Assembly: GCF_002368095.1 (NCBI RefSeq)
Contig: NZ_AP018227.1
Coordinates: 648,001-712,000 of the forward strand
Origin: Calothrix parasitica NIES-267
GTDB taxonomy: Bacteria; Cyanobacteriota; Cyanobacteriia; Cyanobacteriales; Nostocaceae
DNA: 64,000 nucleotides
Reading direction: 5' to 3'
The translations under genes and the position numbers were made by a program. The notes under the pieces are model-generated. The model searched no databases. It was given only the letters and a program-made list of their open reading frames with translations, and had not been told where the DNA came from. The stretch's first letter is position 1. Every line of letters begins with the position of its first letter. This document shows, piece after piece, positions 46,185 to 55,345 of this stretch.

Positions 46185-47132
46185 ATGAATAAAGAAACAA
46201 AGAAAGTTTTAGGAACTTTAGAACTTTTATTAGAATCGTGTCGTTGTATTAATATACCCGGACATGAAGACGGAGGATATATTTACCCGTTTGTTTGGGA
46301 AGAATCGAAACAAAGCAGATTTAATACATTTTATTTTAGTCTTACTCAAGGATGGTTAAAGCTAACAGATACAAATGTTGTACGTCATAATTGGCAAGAA
46401 ATGAAATATGTTATCTCTTTTGAAAGATTTAATTTAAATACAGAGGAACTAAAACATAAATCAACTATAGTTACAGATTTATTCCAACTGCTGAAGGGTA
46501 ATTTGCAAGAATTTAAAACTTTCAATCTTAAAACTTCATATAATTGGGAGAATTCAGTTGGTTTGGTTGTTGGGAAAACAACAGACGGGGATTCGATTGG
46601 TGTTTGTCCTACTATTTACACTGAAACATATATTCCACAAAAACAAATTTATAGAACCTGGCAGAATCAAGAATTGGATTTAGATAATTTGGGAGAAAAT
46701 ACCAAATCTGTAGTGTCAGAAATTGAAGCAATTATCTCTGAATTTGGAGCAATCAGTTTACAAGGTGGTGATATTGATAATTACAACTGCGACCACGATT
46801 ATCGTATAGTTTATGCTGCTGGTAAAACAAAAAAATCTGCTGTTGAAAAAGTTTTACAAAGTACGGGAATTTTAGAAGTAAGTCAATTTCACAGCTTTTA
46901 TCCCGACAAACAATATTTTCAAGAATGGCAATTTGTCGATGAACCTGATGAACAGGAATTAATGCATCAAAAATACACTCAAATTAATCAATTCTTCAAT
47001 CAAACTTTTTCAAATGTGATGATGTATAGATTCAGCTTTTGGAAATTAGAAAATATTTACATCATCGGTGAAACACAATCTTCTGATTGGATTGGAATTC
47101 ATATTAACAGCGACTTCGTTTATAATCCCTAA
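46185..47132 (+). CDS. Two-domain NuiA-like protein
   Basis: The 315-residue protein has two halves, each ending with a nuclease-inhibitor-like block: LKGNLQEFKTFNLKTSYNWE then GLVVGKTTDGDSIGV in the first, and MYRFSFWKLENIYIIGETQS then DWIGIHINSDFVYNP in the second. The pattern GETpsGdhhGI is that of the nuclease A inhibitor family. It follows the giant LRV gene by 27 bases. It diverges strongly from its two paralogues in the middle, keeping the ends, which is typical of proteins with variable partners. Confidence 0.65.
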   Translation: MNKETKKVLGTLELLLESCRCINIPGHEDGGYIYPFVWEESKQSRFNTFYFSLTQGWLKLTDTNVVRHNWQEMKYVISFERFNLNTEELKHKSTIVTDLFQLLKGNLQEFKTFNLKTSYNWENSVGLVVGKTTDGDSIGVCPTIYTETYIPQKQIYRTWQNQELDLDNLGENTKSVVSEIEAIISEFGAISLQGGDIDNYNCDHDYRIVYAAGKTKKSAVEKVLQSTGILEVSQFHSFYPDKQYFQEWQFVDEPDEQELMHQKYTQINQFFNQTFSNVMMYRFSFWKLENIYIIGETQSSDWIGIHINSDFVYNP

Positions 47133-47155
47133 TTTAATTTTCAAAATCCAAAACC

Positions 47156-48043
47156 ATGAAATCTTCAACAAAAAAACTTCTAGGAACTCTTGAAGTATTC
47201 AACCCTGGTAATACATTCTTTTGGGAAACATCAACCCAAGGTGAATTTAATCTCTGGAATTTGATGATTAATGAAGGTTTTGTTAATCCCACAGATATAG
47301 AGCTTGTGTTTGAACATTGGCAAAATATCGAAACTTGGGGAACACCAACTAATCCAAATGACTTCAGATATGCTCCACCCCGTTCAGAAAGAGAAGATGA
47401 AAATTGGAACGAAGAAATCGAAAATCAACGAAGAGAATATTATCGACAATTACAGCAACTTCTTAAAACAAGTTTATTTAATATTCAAGCTTACAATCTT
47501 CGAGTCCCTAAATCTACCGATAATAGCTATCAACGGACAAATCCCGATTTTTCAGTTTCTATAATTGTTGCTCAATCAGAAGATAATCATTGGTGTTGTT
47601 TTTCTCCTACAGTACCCAATCAAGTTAATTATTCTTCCAATCGAATAACTTTACAAAATAAACCTATTCAAGCTCCTAACCCTGAAATTAAAAGTATCCT
47701 TAGTAAACTTATTCCTATTGAAATTTATGGTTACTATGATGCTGGTTACGATGAAACTTATCAGCATCGTATTATTAGCGTTATGGGAGAAAGTAAAGAA
47801 GAAATAATTGCGATTGCACTTTCTCTAAGCAACATGGTAGAAATAAAAAATCTGACTGTTGAATATAGCAGCAATCACAACAACAGCCGTAAAATCAGTC
47901 AATTCATGAACCAATGCTTGAAATCACGAACTCAATATGAAATTGGCTTTTGGGACATCGGTTACACCTACGAAGTTGGACAAACCCCAGCAGGTGATTG
48001 GATTGGAATTACTTCCGAATGCGAATTTGAATATAACCCTTAA
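47156..48043 (+). CDS. Two-domain NuiA-like protein
   Basis: The 295-residue protein has FFWETSTQGEFNLWNLMINE at the start, a first inhibitor-like block ending in SVSIIVAQSEDNHWCCFSPT, and a second block, YEIGFWDIGYTYEVGQTPAG then DWIGITSECEFEYNP, which is the clearest match to the NuiA pattern in the window. It lacks the spacer present near residue 150 of the 46185 paralogue. It ends the LRV operon, and a hairpin repeat (48114-48134) follows. Confidence 0.68.
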   Translation: MKSSTKKLLGTLEVFNPGNTFFWETSTQGEFNLWNLMINEGFVNPTDIELVFEHWQNIETWGTPTNPNDFRYAPPRSEREDENWNEEIENQRREYYRQLQQLLKTSLFNIQAYNLRVPKSTDNSYQRTNPDFSVSIIVAQSEDNHWCCFSPTVPNQVNYSSNRITLQNKPIQAPNPEIKSILSKLIPIEIYGYYDAGYDETYQHRIISVMGESKEEIIAIALSLSNMVEIKNLTVEYSSNHNNSRKISQFMNQCLKSRTQYEIGFWDIGYTYEVGQTPAGDWIGITSECEFEYNP

Positions 48044-48113
48044 AATAACTTTCAAATCATCAAAAACAAGCTAAAAAAAATAGCTTTCATCTAATAACAA
48101 CCACAAATTATAA

Positions 48114-48134
48114 AGACGTAGTAGTGCTACGTCT
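48114..48134. repeat. AGACGTAG palindrome
   Basis: AGACGTAGTA and TGCTACGTCT are nearly perfect arms around one base (a single G-T type mismatch), followed by CTACAT. It is a member of the 8096/17445 hairpin family, 71 bases after the NuiA-like gene. Confidence 0.65.
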
Positions 48135-48297
48135 CTACATCCAATTGCGTAATTACACCCTTATAACGTCAAAATAACACTTCATATAATATTAATATAA
48201 AAACCCAATTTATTTGTTCGTAGTAAGGGATTCATCCCTTATATTCACCACCAAATTCTTATTTATCAAATTTATATAAAAATTAAATTTAATAACC

Positions 48298-50472
48298 ATG
48301 TCATCTACCTTAAATACACTTATCGAAGGTGTAAGTGAAATCCAGCGTGGAAATTTTTCTACAGCGATAGAATTATTGGAAGAATATTGTCAAAATTATC
48401 AAGCAGATTCCGAAGATAACTATTCAGAATACATTTACGCTCAACAACACATAGTCAAAGCTTACGGTTATCTCGGAGATAAAGCAAAAGCAATTCAACG
48501 TACCAAAGAATTAGCAATCAACGGACATCCTCAAATCAAAAGATGGGCTAAACGAGTACTTGCTTATCTGTCTCCGGAAGCTTATCAATCGTTACCCCAA
48601 GAAGTTATTGAAAGTGACAATCAACCAATTTGGGATAGTGAATCTGCAAAATTAGTATTGAATTCCATAAATGACTATTTAGAATTCGGAGGTAATTCTC
48701 ACGTTGTAGAAAGTTTAGAATTAGCTTGTGAAAGTTTAAAATTTAATACTAAGGAGCATTTATACGCACAAGTTTTATTAATTGAAGCTTATCATGTCAA
48801 CGGACAATCAAAAAATGCAGTAGCACTTTGCAATCAACTTCTTAACAGCAAGCATTATATAACTCGATTGCTTGCAAATAAATATTTATGCTCCTTGTCA
48901 AAACCTGAATGGGTAAGAAAAGCACATTTAGAAAAAGAAACAGAATTATTAACTTCTACACAAGCATCGGTGATTTATCAAAGGGGATATGATGCTTTGA
49001 TAGATAAAAATTACGCTGAAGCATTTGAAATATTTGAGGAATACTGTAAAAGTGCTTTACGGGGAACTAGGGAATATTTACAAGCTAGTAAATATTTGGT
49101 TCATTTTTATCTAAATAGTGGAGAATTAGAGGTAGCGACTAAACTTTGCATCAAGTTGATAACGAGCGAAGATAAACTCAGTCAAAGATGGGCTAGAGAA
49201 TTATTATATACTGATTTATTTCGTGAAAATCCACCCGAAAATATAATTGAAACTCAGATTGTACCTTTACAAATACAAAGTTTTGAAAATTCATCTATTG
49301 ATGTAGATGAACAGTTTCAAGATTCAACACAAAAACCTATTTTCAAATTATTTTGTTTAAGAACAATTGATGAATTTGAAGAATTCTATCAACGAAATTT
49401 AGTTAGAGTTTTAAAAAAGTTTGAAGCTCGACGGAAGCAAGCAATTGCGACAATCATCATTTGCAATATTACCGCTCTTGCAATCTTATCGTTTGTGATT
49501 GTATATCCTTCGTTAATTTATTTTCTTCTTATTTTCATATTTGCTACAGTATATTTATTGTTTTACCAGTCTGCTTTTCAAGCTTTTAACTATAATCTTG
49601 ATGATAATATCATTCACAAAATATACAAATTTATTGATACAGATGAAACTTTTACGAAATCAACTAAATGCTCGGACGAAGAAAATACTTTAACTCTTTA
49701 CAATATATATCAAAGTCAGATTTTAAATAATTTGCTTCAACCTAATTATATAGAGCAAAATAATTTAATAACTGGAAGAATAAATACTATAGATATTAGA
49801 TTGTCAAAAGTTTATATTAGTTCTACTACGAATCAATCTTGGAATAAATTTATTAATATAAATAGAAAAATAGGTGCAATTGCATCAGTACCTGTAATCT
49901 CTATCTTAGCAGCAATATTATTGTTTATTCTTCGGCTATTTAAAGGAATACCTTATATAGTTAATCGAATGATAAACGGTAAAAGTTTAGATTTTGAACG
50001 TTTCCGGATTGAAATATTAGAAAATCAAAATTATAATCATCAAGTTTTTAAAGGTTTGTTTTTCACTGCAAAATTAAACCAAAAATCGCAGTCGATAACA
50101 GTAATTAAATCAAAATTTTCAAATAATTCTGCCAATTTGCTAAATGATGAAGAAAAAAAACTTGTTGAAATTGATAATTCAGAGTTTAATTATTTCTTCT
50201 CAGTTTATAGTCAAGACCAATTACAAGCAAGAAAAATTTTATCAAACAGCTTAATTACAAAGCTTGTTGGATTTTGTCAGGAAGTTAATAGAAATATTTC
50301 TATTTCTTTTATTGGTAACATGATATATATTGCTATCGAATATCCAGAAGGAATATTTGAGCCAAACTTGTTTAAAAGTGTAGTCAAATTCGTACCCCTA
50401 CGTAATTATTTTGAAGCGATACGGTTAATGTTGGGGATTGTAGAAGAATTAAAATTGGATAAATATATTTAA
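48298..50472 (+). CDS. TPR-containing membrane protein with DUF3137 domain
   Basis: The 724-residue protein begins with tetratricopeptide-like helical pairs (about 1-310: LIEGVSEIQRGNFSTAIELL, QRGYDALIDKNYAEAFEIFE). A two-helix membrane segment follows (about 390-430), and after a soluble stretch a further hydrophobic helix (about 530-550). The last ~160 residues follow the DUF3137 pattern: HQVFKGLFFTAKLNQ, FFSVYSQDQLQARKILSNSL and IYIAIEYPEGIFEPNL. Role unknown; TPRs suggest assembly of a membrane-linked complex. It has its own upstream region and is not clearly in the LRV operon. Confidence 0.75.
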   Translation: MSSTLNTLIEGVSEIQRGNFSTAIELLEEYCQNYQADSEDNYSEYIYAQQHIVKAYGYLGDKAKAIQRTKELAINGHPQIKRWAKRVLAYLSPEAYQSLPQEVIESDNQPIWDSESAKLVLNSINDYLEFGGNSHVVESLELACESLKFNTKEHLYAQVLLIEAYHVNGQSKNAVALCNQLLNSKHYITRLLANKYLCSLSKPEWVRKAHLEKETELLTSTQASVIYQRGYDALIDKNYAEAFEIFEEYCKSALRGTREYLQASKYLVHFYLNSGELEVATKLCIKLITSEDKLSQRWARELLYTDLFRENPPENIIETQIVPLQIQSFENSSIDVDEQFQDSTQKPIFKLFCLRTIDEFEEFYQRNLVRVLKKFEARRKQAIATIIICNITALAILSFVIVYPSLIYFLLIFIFATVYLLFYQSAFQAFNYNLDDNIIHKIYKFIDTDETFTKSTKCSDEENTLTLYNIYQSQILNNLLQPNYIEQNNLITGRINTIDIRLSKVYISSTTNQSWNKFININRKIGAIASVPVISILAAILLFILRLFKGIPYIVNRMINGKSLDFERFRIEILENQNYNHQVFKGLFFTAKLNQKSQSITVIKSKFSNNSANLLNDEEKKLVEIDNSEFNYFFSVYSQDQLQARKILSNSLITKLVGFCQEVNRNISISFIGNMIYIAIEYPEGIFEPNLFKSVVKFVPLRNYFEAIRLMLGIVEELKLDKYI

Positions 50473-50496
50473 AAGATTACCTAAATCTAAGTATTC

Positions 50497-50529
50497 AGAA
50501 ACCCGGTTTCTTCAAGAAACCGGGTTTCT
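50497..50529. repeat. Compact REP palindrome downstream of RAYT
   Basis: AAACCCGGTTTCTT, one base, then AAGAAACCGGGTTT give a perfect 14-bp stem (50499-50527) with AG/CT extensions. It sits between two convergent genes, 25 bases after one stop and seven before the other, so it may also end both transcripts. Confidence 0.85.
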
Positions 50530-50535
50530 CGTATC

Positions 50536-51108
50536 TCACGACTCCAACATCAAATGCTTTATAATTTGTTCGTCACTTTCGCAATAATCTTCTACAAACA
50601 AGCGGTAACAATTTATATCAGAAATTGGAGATAAAATCCGATTATGATTTGGTAATGTACCATCTCGAAGACTGATATATTCTCGGTAACTGGAATATTC
50701 CCAATCTTCTGGTTTGTTAACCAAATTAGCATTTATTGGATTCAAATGAATATAGCGCGATAGATGTAATAGATATTCATCTTTATCTACAAGAATAGAT
50801 TGAAAACGTCCTTGAAAAAGTGAACCAACTCTCTCATAACGTTTATTAATAGCTTTCGTGTAAGAAAGGGATAATTTTTGCATAGACTCTGACAGTTTAT
50901 CATTATTCAAAAAAATTAATAAATGATAATGATTTGGCATTAAGCAATAGGCTATAATTTCTATTCCTTTTTCTACAAGGTGTTCCCGCAGCTTAGTTAA
51001 AAAATATAAATAATTATCCCGTTCAAAAAATATTTTTTGACGGTTATTACCTCGGTTATAGATATGATAATAGTGATTGGATTTAAAAGTAGTACTGCGG
51101 ATTGGCAT
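50536..51108 (-). CDS. REP-associated tyrosine transposase (RAYT, Y1 HUH family)
   Basis: The 190-residue protein has the Y1-transposase core: YHIYNRGNNRQKIFF near the N-terminus, the HUH motif PNHYHLLIF (H60, H62), SLFQGRFQSILVDKDEYLL, and the catalytic-tyrosine block LSRYIHLNP (Y119). Such single-copy RAYT proteins nick and mobilise short palindromic REP sequences. Palindromes of one family lie 6 bases downstream and 57 bases upstream of the gene, and related inverted pairs occur at four other places in this window. The family is typically non-autonomous for its own gene, behaving more like a domesticated enzyme. Confidence 0.92.
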   Translation of the reverse strand: MPIRSTTFKSNHYYHIYNRGNNRQKIFFERDNYLYFLTKLREHLVEKGIEIIAYCLMPNHYHLLIFLNNDKLSESMQKLSLSYTKAINKRYERVGSLFQGRFQSILVDKDEYLLHLSRYIHLNPINANLVNKPEDWEYSSYREYISLRDGTLPNHNRILSPISDINCYRLFVEDYCESDEQIIKHLMLES

Positions 51109-51164
51109 ATATATTAGGTTTTGGTTTTATTTACACCTTTCTTTTATAACCTCACTGCTATAAA

Positions 51165-51193
51165 AAACCCGGTTTCTTGAAGAAACCGGGTTT
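51165..51193. repeat. Compact REP palindrome upstream of RAYT
   Basis: AAACCCGGTTTCTT, one G, then AAGAAACCGGGTTT form a perfect 14-bp stem. It is the mirror image of the copy at 50497-50529, so the transposase gene is bracketed by palindromes. It also lies just after the argS stop on the minus strand. Confidence 0.85.
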
Positions 51194-51220
51194 CTAACAC
51201 TTAAATACACAAATAAAAAT

Positions 51221-52981
51221 CTACATCCGTTCCAAAACTTCAATTCCCAATGAATTTAAACCCAATTTCAAAGTTCTCGCTGTCAAATCACATAATGCTA
51301 ACCGCGATGTTTTAACAGGTTCTTCTGATTTCAAAACTGGACAATTTTCAAAGAATTGGTTGAATTTTTCACTCAACTGATAAAGGTATTCACACAACCT
51401 ATTTGGAAGTAATTCTTGTTCAACTTCAGCAATAACTTCGTCTAGCTGTAAAATATGTTTTGCTAAAGTTAATTCCGCTTCTTCCTTAAGCATAATTTTG
51501 ATATTTTCACCCAAGTTATCATAGTCAATATCAGCTTTACGACTAATACTTTGAGTTCTTGCATATGCGTAAAGCATGTAAGGTGCGGTATTACCTTTCA
51601 ACGCTAACATTTTGTCAAAGCTGAATTTATAATTACCAGTACGGTTTTGACTCAAGTCAGCATATTTAACCGCACTAATTCCCACAACTTTAGCAACATT
51701 AGCAATAAATTCTTCCGTTTCTTCTCTTTCTTCTTCTTCTTTCAATCTTGTTTCTAAATCTTCACGACACCGAGAAACTGCTTCATCTAATAAATCCCGC
51801 AATCTTACAGTTTCTCCAGAACGAGTTTTTAACTTCTTTCCGTCTTCTCCTAATACCAAACCAAAAGGTACGTGAACAATTTCTACATCTTCAGGAATCC
51901 AATTTGCACGATTTGCTACTTGAAAAACACCAGCAAAATGGTTTGCTTGTCCAGCGTCGGTGACATAAATTAATCTTTTAGCTTCGTCTTGTCTTATTCT
52001 GTAGCGTAAAGCTGCTAAATCCGTAGTTGCGTAGTTATAACCACCGTCAGATTTCTGTACAATTAAAGGTAAAGGTTCTCCTTCTCTATTCTTAAACCCT
52101 TCCAAAAATACAACCTTTGCACCATCGCTTGATTCCAACAATCCCGCTTTATCTAAATCTTCCACTACTTCCGGTAAGAGAGGATTATAAAAAGATTCAC
52201 CTCTTTCCTTTACCTTGATATCCAGTAAATCGTAAATTACTTGAAACTCCTTCCGAGATTGTTCGCAAAGTAATTTCCAAGCATGAATTGTATCTTCCGC
52301 ACCTGCTTGTAATTTTACAACTTCATTCCGCGACTTTTCTTGAAAATCCTCATCTTCATCAAACCGCTTTTTGGCTTGTTTGTAAAAGTTAACTAAATCT
52401 CCAATATCTAAAGCATTCGCAGTCGTCAAAGCTTCCGGTGAAACTTCCCGGAGATTGGTAATTAACATTCCAAACTGCGTACCCCAGTCACCAACGTGAT
52501 TTAAGCGGATTACATCATGTCCTCTGAATTCTAAAATTCTGGCGATCGCATCACCGATAATGGTAGAACGTAAATGTCCGACATGCATTTCCTTAGCAAT
52601 ATTCGGACTTGAAAAATCCACAACTTCCCGTTTTGGTTGTTTTGCTATGGGAACCCCCAAACGCTCATCTTTTTGAATCGAATTTAACTGAGCTTCGAGA
52701 TATGATGTTTGTAACCGTAAATTAATAAAACCGGGACCAGCAATTTCAGGTTTTTCGCAAATATCCGACACATCAAGATTATCAACCACCTGATTTGCAA
52801 TATCTCTCGGTTTTTGTCCCAACTTTTTCGCTAAAGACAAAGCCATATTAGCTTGAAAATCGCCAAATTTAGGATTTGATGCAGGAACTAAAATTGGGTC
52901 AGTATTAGAATAATCATCGCCGAAAGCTTTGCTCAGAGCAACTTTTAACTTTTCTCTTAAATGTTCTTGTGTAGCGTTCAT
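51221..52981 (-). CDS. argS: Arginyl-tRNA synthetase
   Basis: The 586-residue protein is a full-length class I synthetase. It has an N-terminal Arg-S domain, the HIGH-equivalent [18 protein letters not shown] at about 123-140 (HVGH at 133-136), a KMSKS-equivalent [14 protein letters not shown], and the C-terminal anticodon-binding domain with [20 protein letters not shown]. It charges tRNA-Arg in the cytoplasm and is essential. It is monocistronic, with the nucleotidyltransferase gene 48 bases upstream. Confidence 0.96.
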   Translation of the reverse strand: MNATQEHLREKLKVALSKAFGDDYSNTDPILVPASNPKFGDFQANMALSLAKKLGQKPRDIANQVVDNLDVSDICEKPEIAGPGFINLRLQTSYLEAQLNSIQKDERLGVPIAKQPKREVVDFSSPNIAKEMHVGHLRSTIIGDAIARILEFRGHDVIRLNHVGDWGTQFGMLITNLREVSPEALTTANALDIGDLVNFYKQAKKRFDEDEDFQEKSRNEVVKLQAGAEDTIHAWKLLCEQSRKEFQVIYDLLDIKVKERGESFYNPLLPEVVEDLDKAGLLESSDGAKVVFLEGFKNREGEPLPLIVQKSDGGYNYATTDLAALRYRIRQDEAKRLIYVTDAGQANHFAGVFQVANRANWIPEDVEIVHVPFGLVLGEDGKKLKTRSGETVRLRDLLDEAVSRCREDLETRLKEEEEREETEEFIANVAKVVGISAVKYADLSQNRTGNYKFSFDKMLALKGNTAPYMLYAYARTQSISRKADIDYDNLGENIKIMLKEEAELTLAKHILQLDEVIAEVEQELLPNRLCEYLYQLSEKFNQFFENCPVLKSEEPVKTSRLALCDLTARTLKLGLNSLGIEVLERM

Positions 52982-53029
52982 ATGTTTAATTGTAAAATCT
53001 ATCCGTCAGTATTCTCAAATGCAGCCATG

Positions 53030-53779
53030 CTAAAAAATATCATGCTGCTCTTTAAAAGTTCTCTTAGTATTGCTTAAACCAATATCAGTCGCAAGTAAAT
53101 CAACACCATCAATTATTCTAGGGATTATATTGTCTTCAATTTGTAAATTTGAAAAACATTTTGCTCTAAAATCAACTCGTTCTTGAAAACGTTGAATAGC
53201 AACTCTTAAAGGACGAATTACTTCATAGGCTTTTTCAGCTTTAGCAATTGCTTTCTGAGAAATTTTTGATTGTAATCTTAAGATAGCTAAATCAATCAAA
53301 TCTCTTGCTTCAACACTATCATCCATAAAACGGTCGGAATTAGCAAGTAGTTTAGATGTAAAACAGTCATTGATATTTAAACAAGGAACAGGACTCCACT
53401 TGGGATATATTGGTGAATCTAACTCAAAACGAGATTCAGCAATTATTTCAGTTTTTATCTGTATTTCTTCTATATTTATTACCATTCGGATTCCGTACTG
53501 ATTACTTGTACCTCGTCCTATTTTTACTTTAGTCAGATTTTGAAATAATGCTTCATAACCGTTATCAAATATAATTGTACGGAGATATCTATAACCTGAT
53601 GTTGACACCGGACATATAAAGTCAATATCTTTACTCCAGCGATATTCTCCAAAGTTCAACGCAATTAAACTTCCACCACCAAAGTAAGCACAACCATTTA
53701 CAAGTACTTCCTGGTTGAAACTTTCGAGAATTTCTAGAATTTTATTATGATAATTAAATTTGAAAATCATAGGCAGCAT
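53030..53779 (-). CDS. AbiEii/nucleotidyltransferase-type toxin-like protein
   Basis: The protein of about 249 residues has the GGGSLIALNFGEYRWSKDIDF motif of the DNA-polymerase-beta-like nucleotidyltransferases, as in AbiEii toxins, followed by a long helical C-terminal part. I start at the ATG at 53779 (MLPMIFKF); a TTG nine bases earlier is also in frame. The start overlaps the 3' end of the upstream 71-residue gene, so the two are translationally coupled as in toxin-antitoxin pairs. AbiEii proteins add nucleotides to tRNAs in some systems. Activity here is inferred. Confidence 0.75.
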   Translation of the reverse strand: MLPMIFKFNYHNKILEILESFNQEVLVNGCAYFGGGSLIALNFGEYRWSKDIDFICPVSTSGYRYLRTIIFDNGYEALFQNLTKVKIGRGTSNQYGIRMVINIEEIQIKTEIIAESRFELDSPIYPKWSPVPCLNINDCFTSKLLANSDRFMDDSVEARDLIDLAILRLQSKISQKAIAKAEKAYEVIRPLRVAIQRFQERVDFRAKCFSNLQIEDNIIPRIIDGVDLLATDIGLSNTKRTFKEQHDIF

Positions 53780-53982
53780 TGTAGCCAAGAATTATAACGT
53801 TTAGCTAGTTTACCAACAAACTTTATTTCTTCATCTTTAAGATTTTGAAACAAACCGCGATATTCCCAACCACGTTCGTAACGGCTTAACATTTCTTCTA
53901 AACTAAACTTATAAACGTTGTGGGTTTGCCAACAAATTGATTCTAAAAAAGGTAATTTTTTTGGTACTCTCAGTTCATCCAT
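53767..53982 (-). CDS. Small partner of the nucleotidyltransferase, possible antitoxin
   Basis: This 71-residue acidic/basic mixed protein (MDELRVPKKLPFLESICWQT...NLKDEEIKFVGKLAKRYN) has no recognised domain. It overlaps the nucleotidyltransferase gene by 13 bases and precedes it, the order expected for an antitoxin. It is not like the HTH-containing AbiEi antitoxin. Function is inferred from position only. Confidence 0.6.
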   Translation of the reverse strand: MDELRVPKKLPFLESICWQTHNVYKFSLEEMLSRYERGWEYRGLFQNLKDEEIKFVGKLAKRYNSWLQCCL

Positions 53983-54064
53983 TTAGTATACAAACTGTTA
54001 CTTGCTTGAGTTTTAATATTGTATTTCCGCTATATATAGTTTAAGTTGAGCGAAATTTCTTATA

Positions 54065-54757
54065 TTAATCGAAATCAGCAGAATTTAATCGCACTGTATT
54101 TTCATCTAACGATTTAATCTCAAAAACGACTCGATATCGAACCGTTATTTCCCGAGTCGCATTTTCCAGATTTATATAACTTACATCACTCTTCGATGAT
54201 GCTGTAACTACTATATTTTTTAATTCATCATTATAAACTTCTGATTCTCCGATAATAGGAGAAAGTTCTTCAATTTGGATAATATTTCCAATATCAGCAT
54301 TTGTTGATTCTAATAAAAGCTTTGCATCAGAGTAAGCATTTTTAATTGCTGCTTTTTTAGCTTGCTCTTTTACTTCTATACTTGTAGTAAATACAGGCTG
54401 ATGCATATCTAAAGTGAATGAATATCGTGGTTTTTTAAATAATTTTTCTAAAGTTGATACAGCTTTAATCAAACGAGATATATCCGAACAAGAAATAATA
54501 ATTTTCTGTTTTGCTTCCTGTCTGATTCTTCTACGATTTAAAGAACGTTCTCGTACATTCATTCCTCCTTCTGTTAGTTCGGATTCTTGTAAATCATTTG
54601 ATAATAAACTTTCAATACAGAGATTGCGGAGAATTGTAACTTCATTTAAAGGAATCTTCGTTCTATTTGTCCATACAATTATATTTATGTCAGCGACGTA
54701 TTTTTGTACTGTTTCTAAATATTTTGATTCTCCAATAACTTCTATGTAAGGTTTCAT
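54065..54757 (-). CDS. SIMPL (DUF541) domain protein
   Basis: The 230-residue protein has the SIMPL pattern: IEVIGESKYLETVQKYVADI at the start, LESTNADIGNIIQIEELSPI in the middle and RYRVVFEI near the end, with AKKAAIKNAYSDAKLLLEST as the characteristic helix. It lacks the usual signal peptide, so it may be cytoplasmic. It is transcribed alone. Role unknown; some SIMPL proteins are implicated in envelope stress. Confidence 0.7.
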   Translation of the reverse strand: MKPYIEVIGESKYLETVQKYVADINIIVWTNRTKIPLNEVTILRNLCIESLLSNDLQESELTEGGMNVRERSLNRRRIRQEAKQKIIISCSDISRLIKAVSTLEKLFKKPRYSFTLDMHQPVFTTSIEVKEQAKKAAIKNAYSDAKLLLESTNADIGNIIQIEELSPIIGESEVYNDELKNIVVTASSKSDVSYINLENATREITVRYRVVFEIKSLDENTVRLNSADFD

Positions 54758-54802
54758 ATTAATTCTTTAATTTTAGAATAATAAATTATAGAAATTTTAT
54801 TA

Positions 54803-54991
54803 CTAAAACAATATCAGTAAGGAAAAAACGGGTAAAGCACTTCCCCAGAAAGATATATGTTGAGTACCAGGTGTAATATCCATATGACGATGCTTTAAGT
54901 AAAAACGATGTCGCAAGCATTCAGCAATAATTGGTGTAACAATAGCACAAAATAGCAAGAAACAATATAAGAATAATTTTAATTGATTCAT
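54803..54991 (-). CDS. Small membrane protein
   Basis: The 62-residue product has hydrophobic segments at both ends (LFLYCFLLFCAIVTPIIAEC and FWGSALPVFSLLILF) with a basic loop rich in His and Arg between them. It lies 45 bases upstream of the SIMPL gene on the same strand. No family is recognised, and it could be a chance frame, although the start and plan are reasonable. Confidence 0.45.
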   Translation of the reverse strand: MNQLKLFLYCFLLFCAIVTPIIAECLRHRFYLKHRHMDITPGTQHISFWGSALPVFSLLILF

Positions 54992-55076
54992 TTACTTCAA
55001 AGCTTTTGAACGAATCGTCATTATTCATAGTTTCACGTTTATGATATTGCATGAGAAAACAAAAAATTTTGTCTAA

Positions 55077-55312
55077 ATGCTTTTACCAATCAATTATCTT
55101 ATCTTAATTGCAACAACTATCTATCAAGCTATAGCAAGGTGGATTGAAGATAAACAATCTCCTACAGGAAAATTTGTTGATATAGGAGCTTATAAATTAT
55201 ATTTATATACAATTGGAAAATCCTGTACGACTATTTTGTTTGTGTTGATAGTCCAGAAGTGATTTTAAATGCTATCAGAATTATTTTAAGTAAGGTAGGT
55301 TATAACAATTAA
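55077..55312 (+). pseudogene. Alpha/beta-hydrolase remnant with internal deletion
   Basis: The opening frame gives IYQAIARWIEDKQSPTGKFV then DIGAYKLYLYTIGKS, which is the start of an alpha/beta-hydrolase (the GKhVDhGGhxLHhYchG motif). It stops at 55262, but another frame from about 55247 reads VDSPEVILNAIRIILSKVGY, the expected end of such a protein, to a TAA at 55310. The whole catalytic middle is missing. It is best read as a gene reduced by a large internal deletion. Confidence 0.65.
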
Positions 55313-55345
55313 TAGGAAATCCATAATTCTTAAATTAAATCTCTT

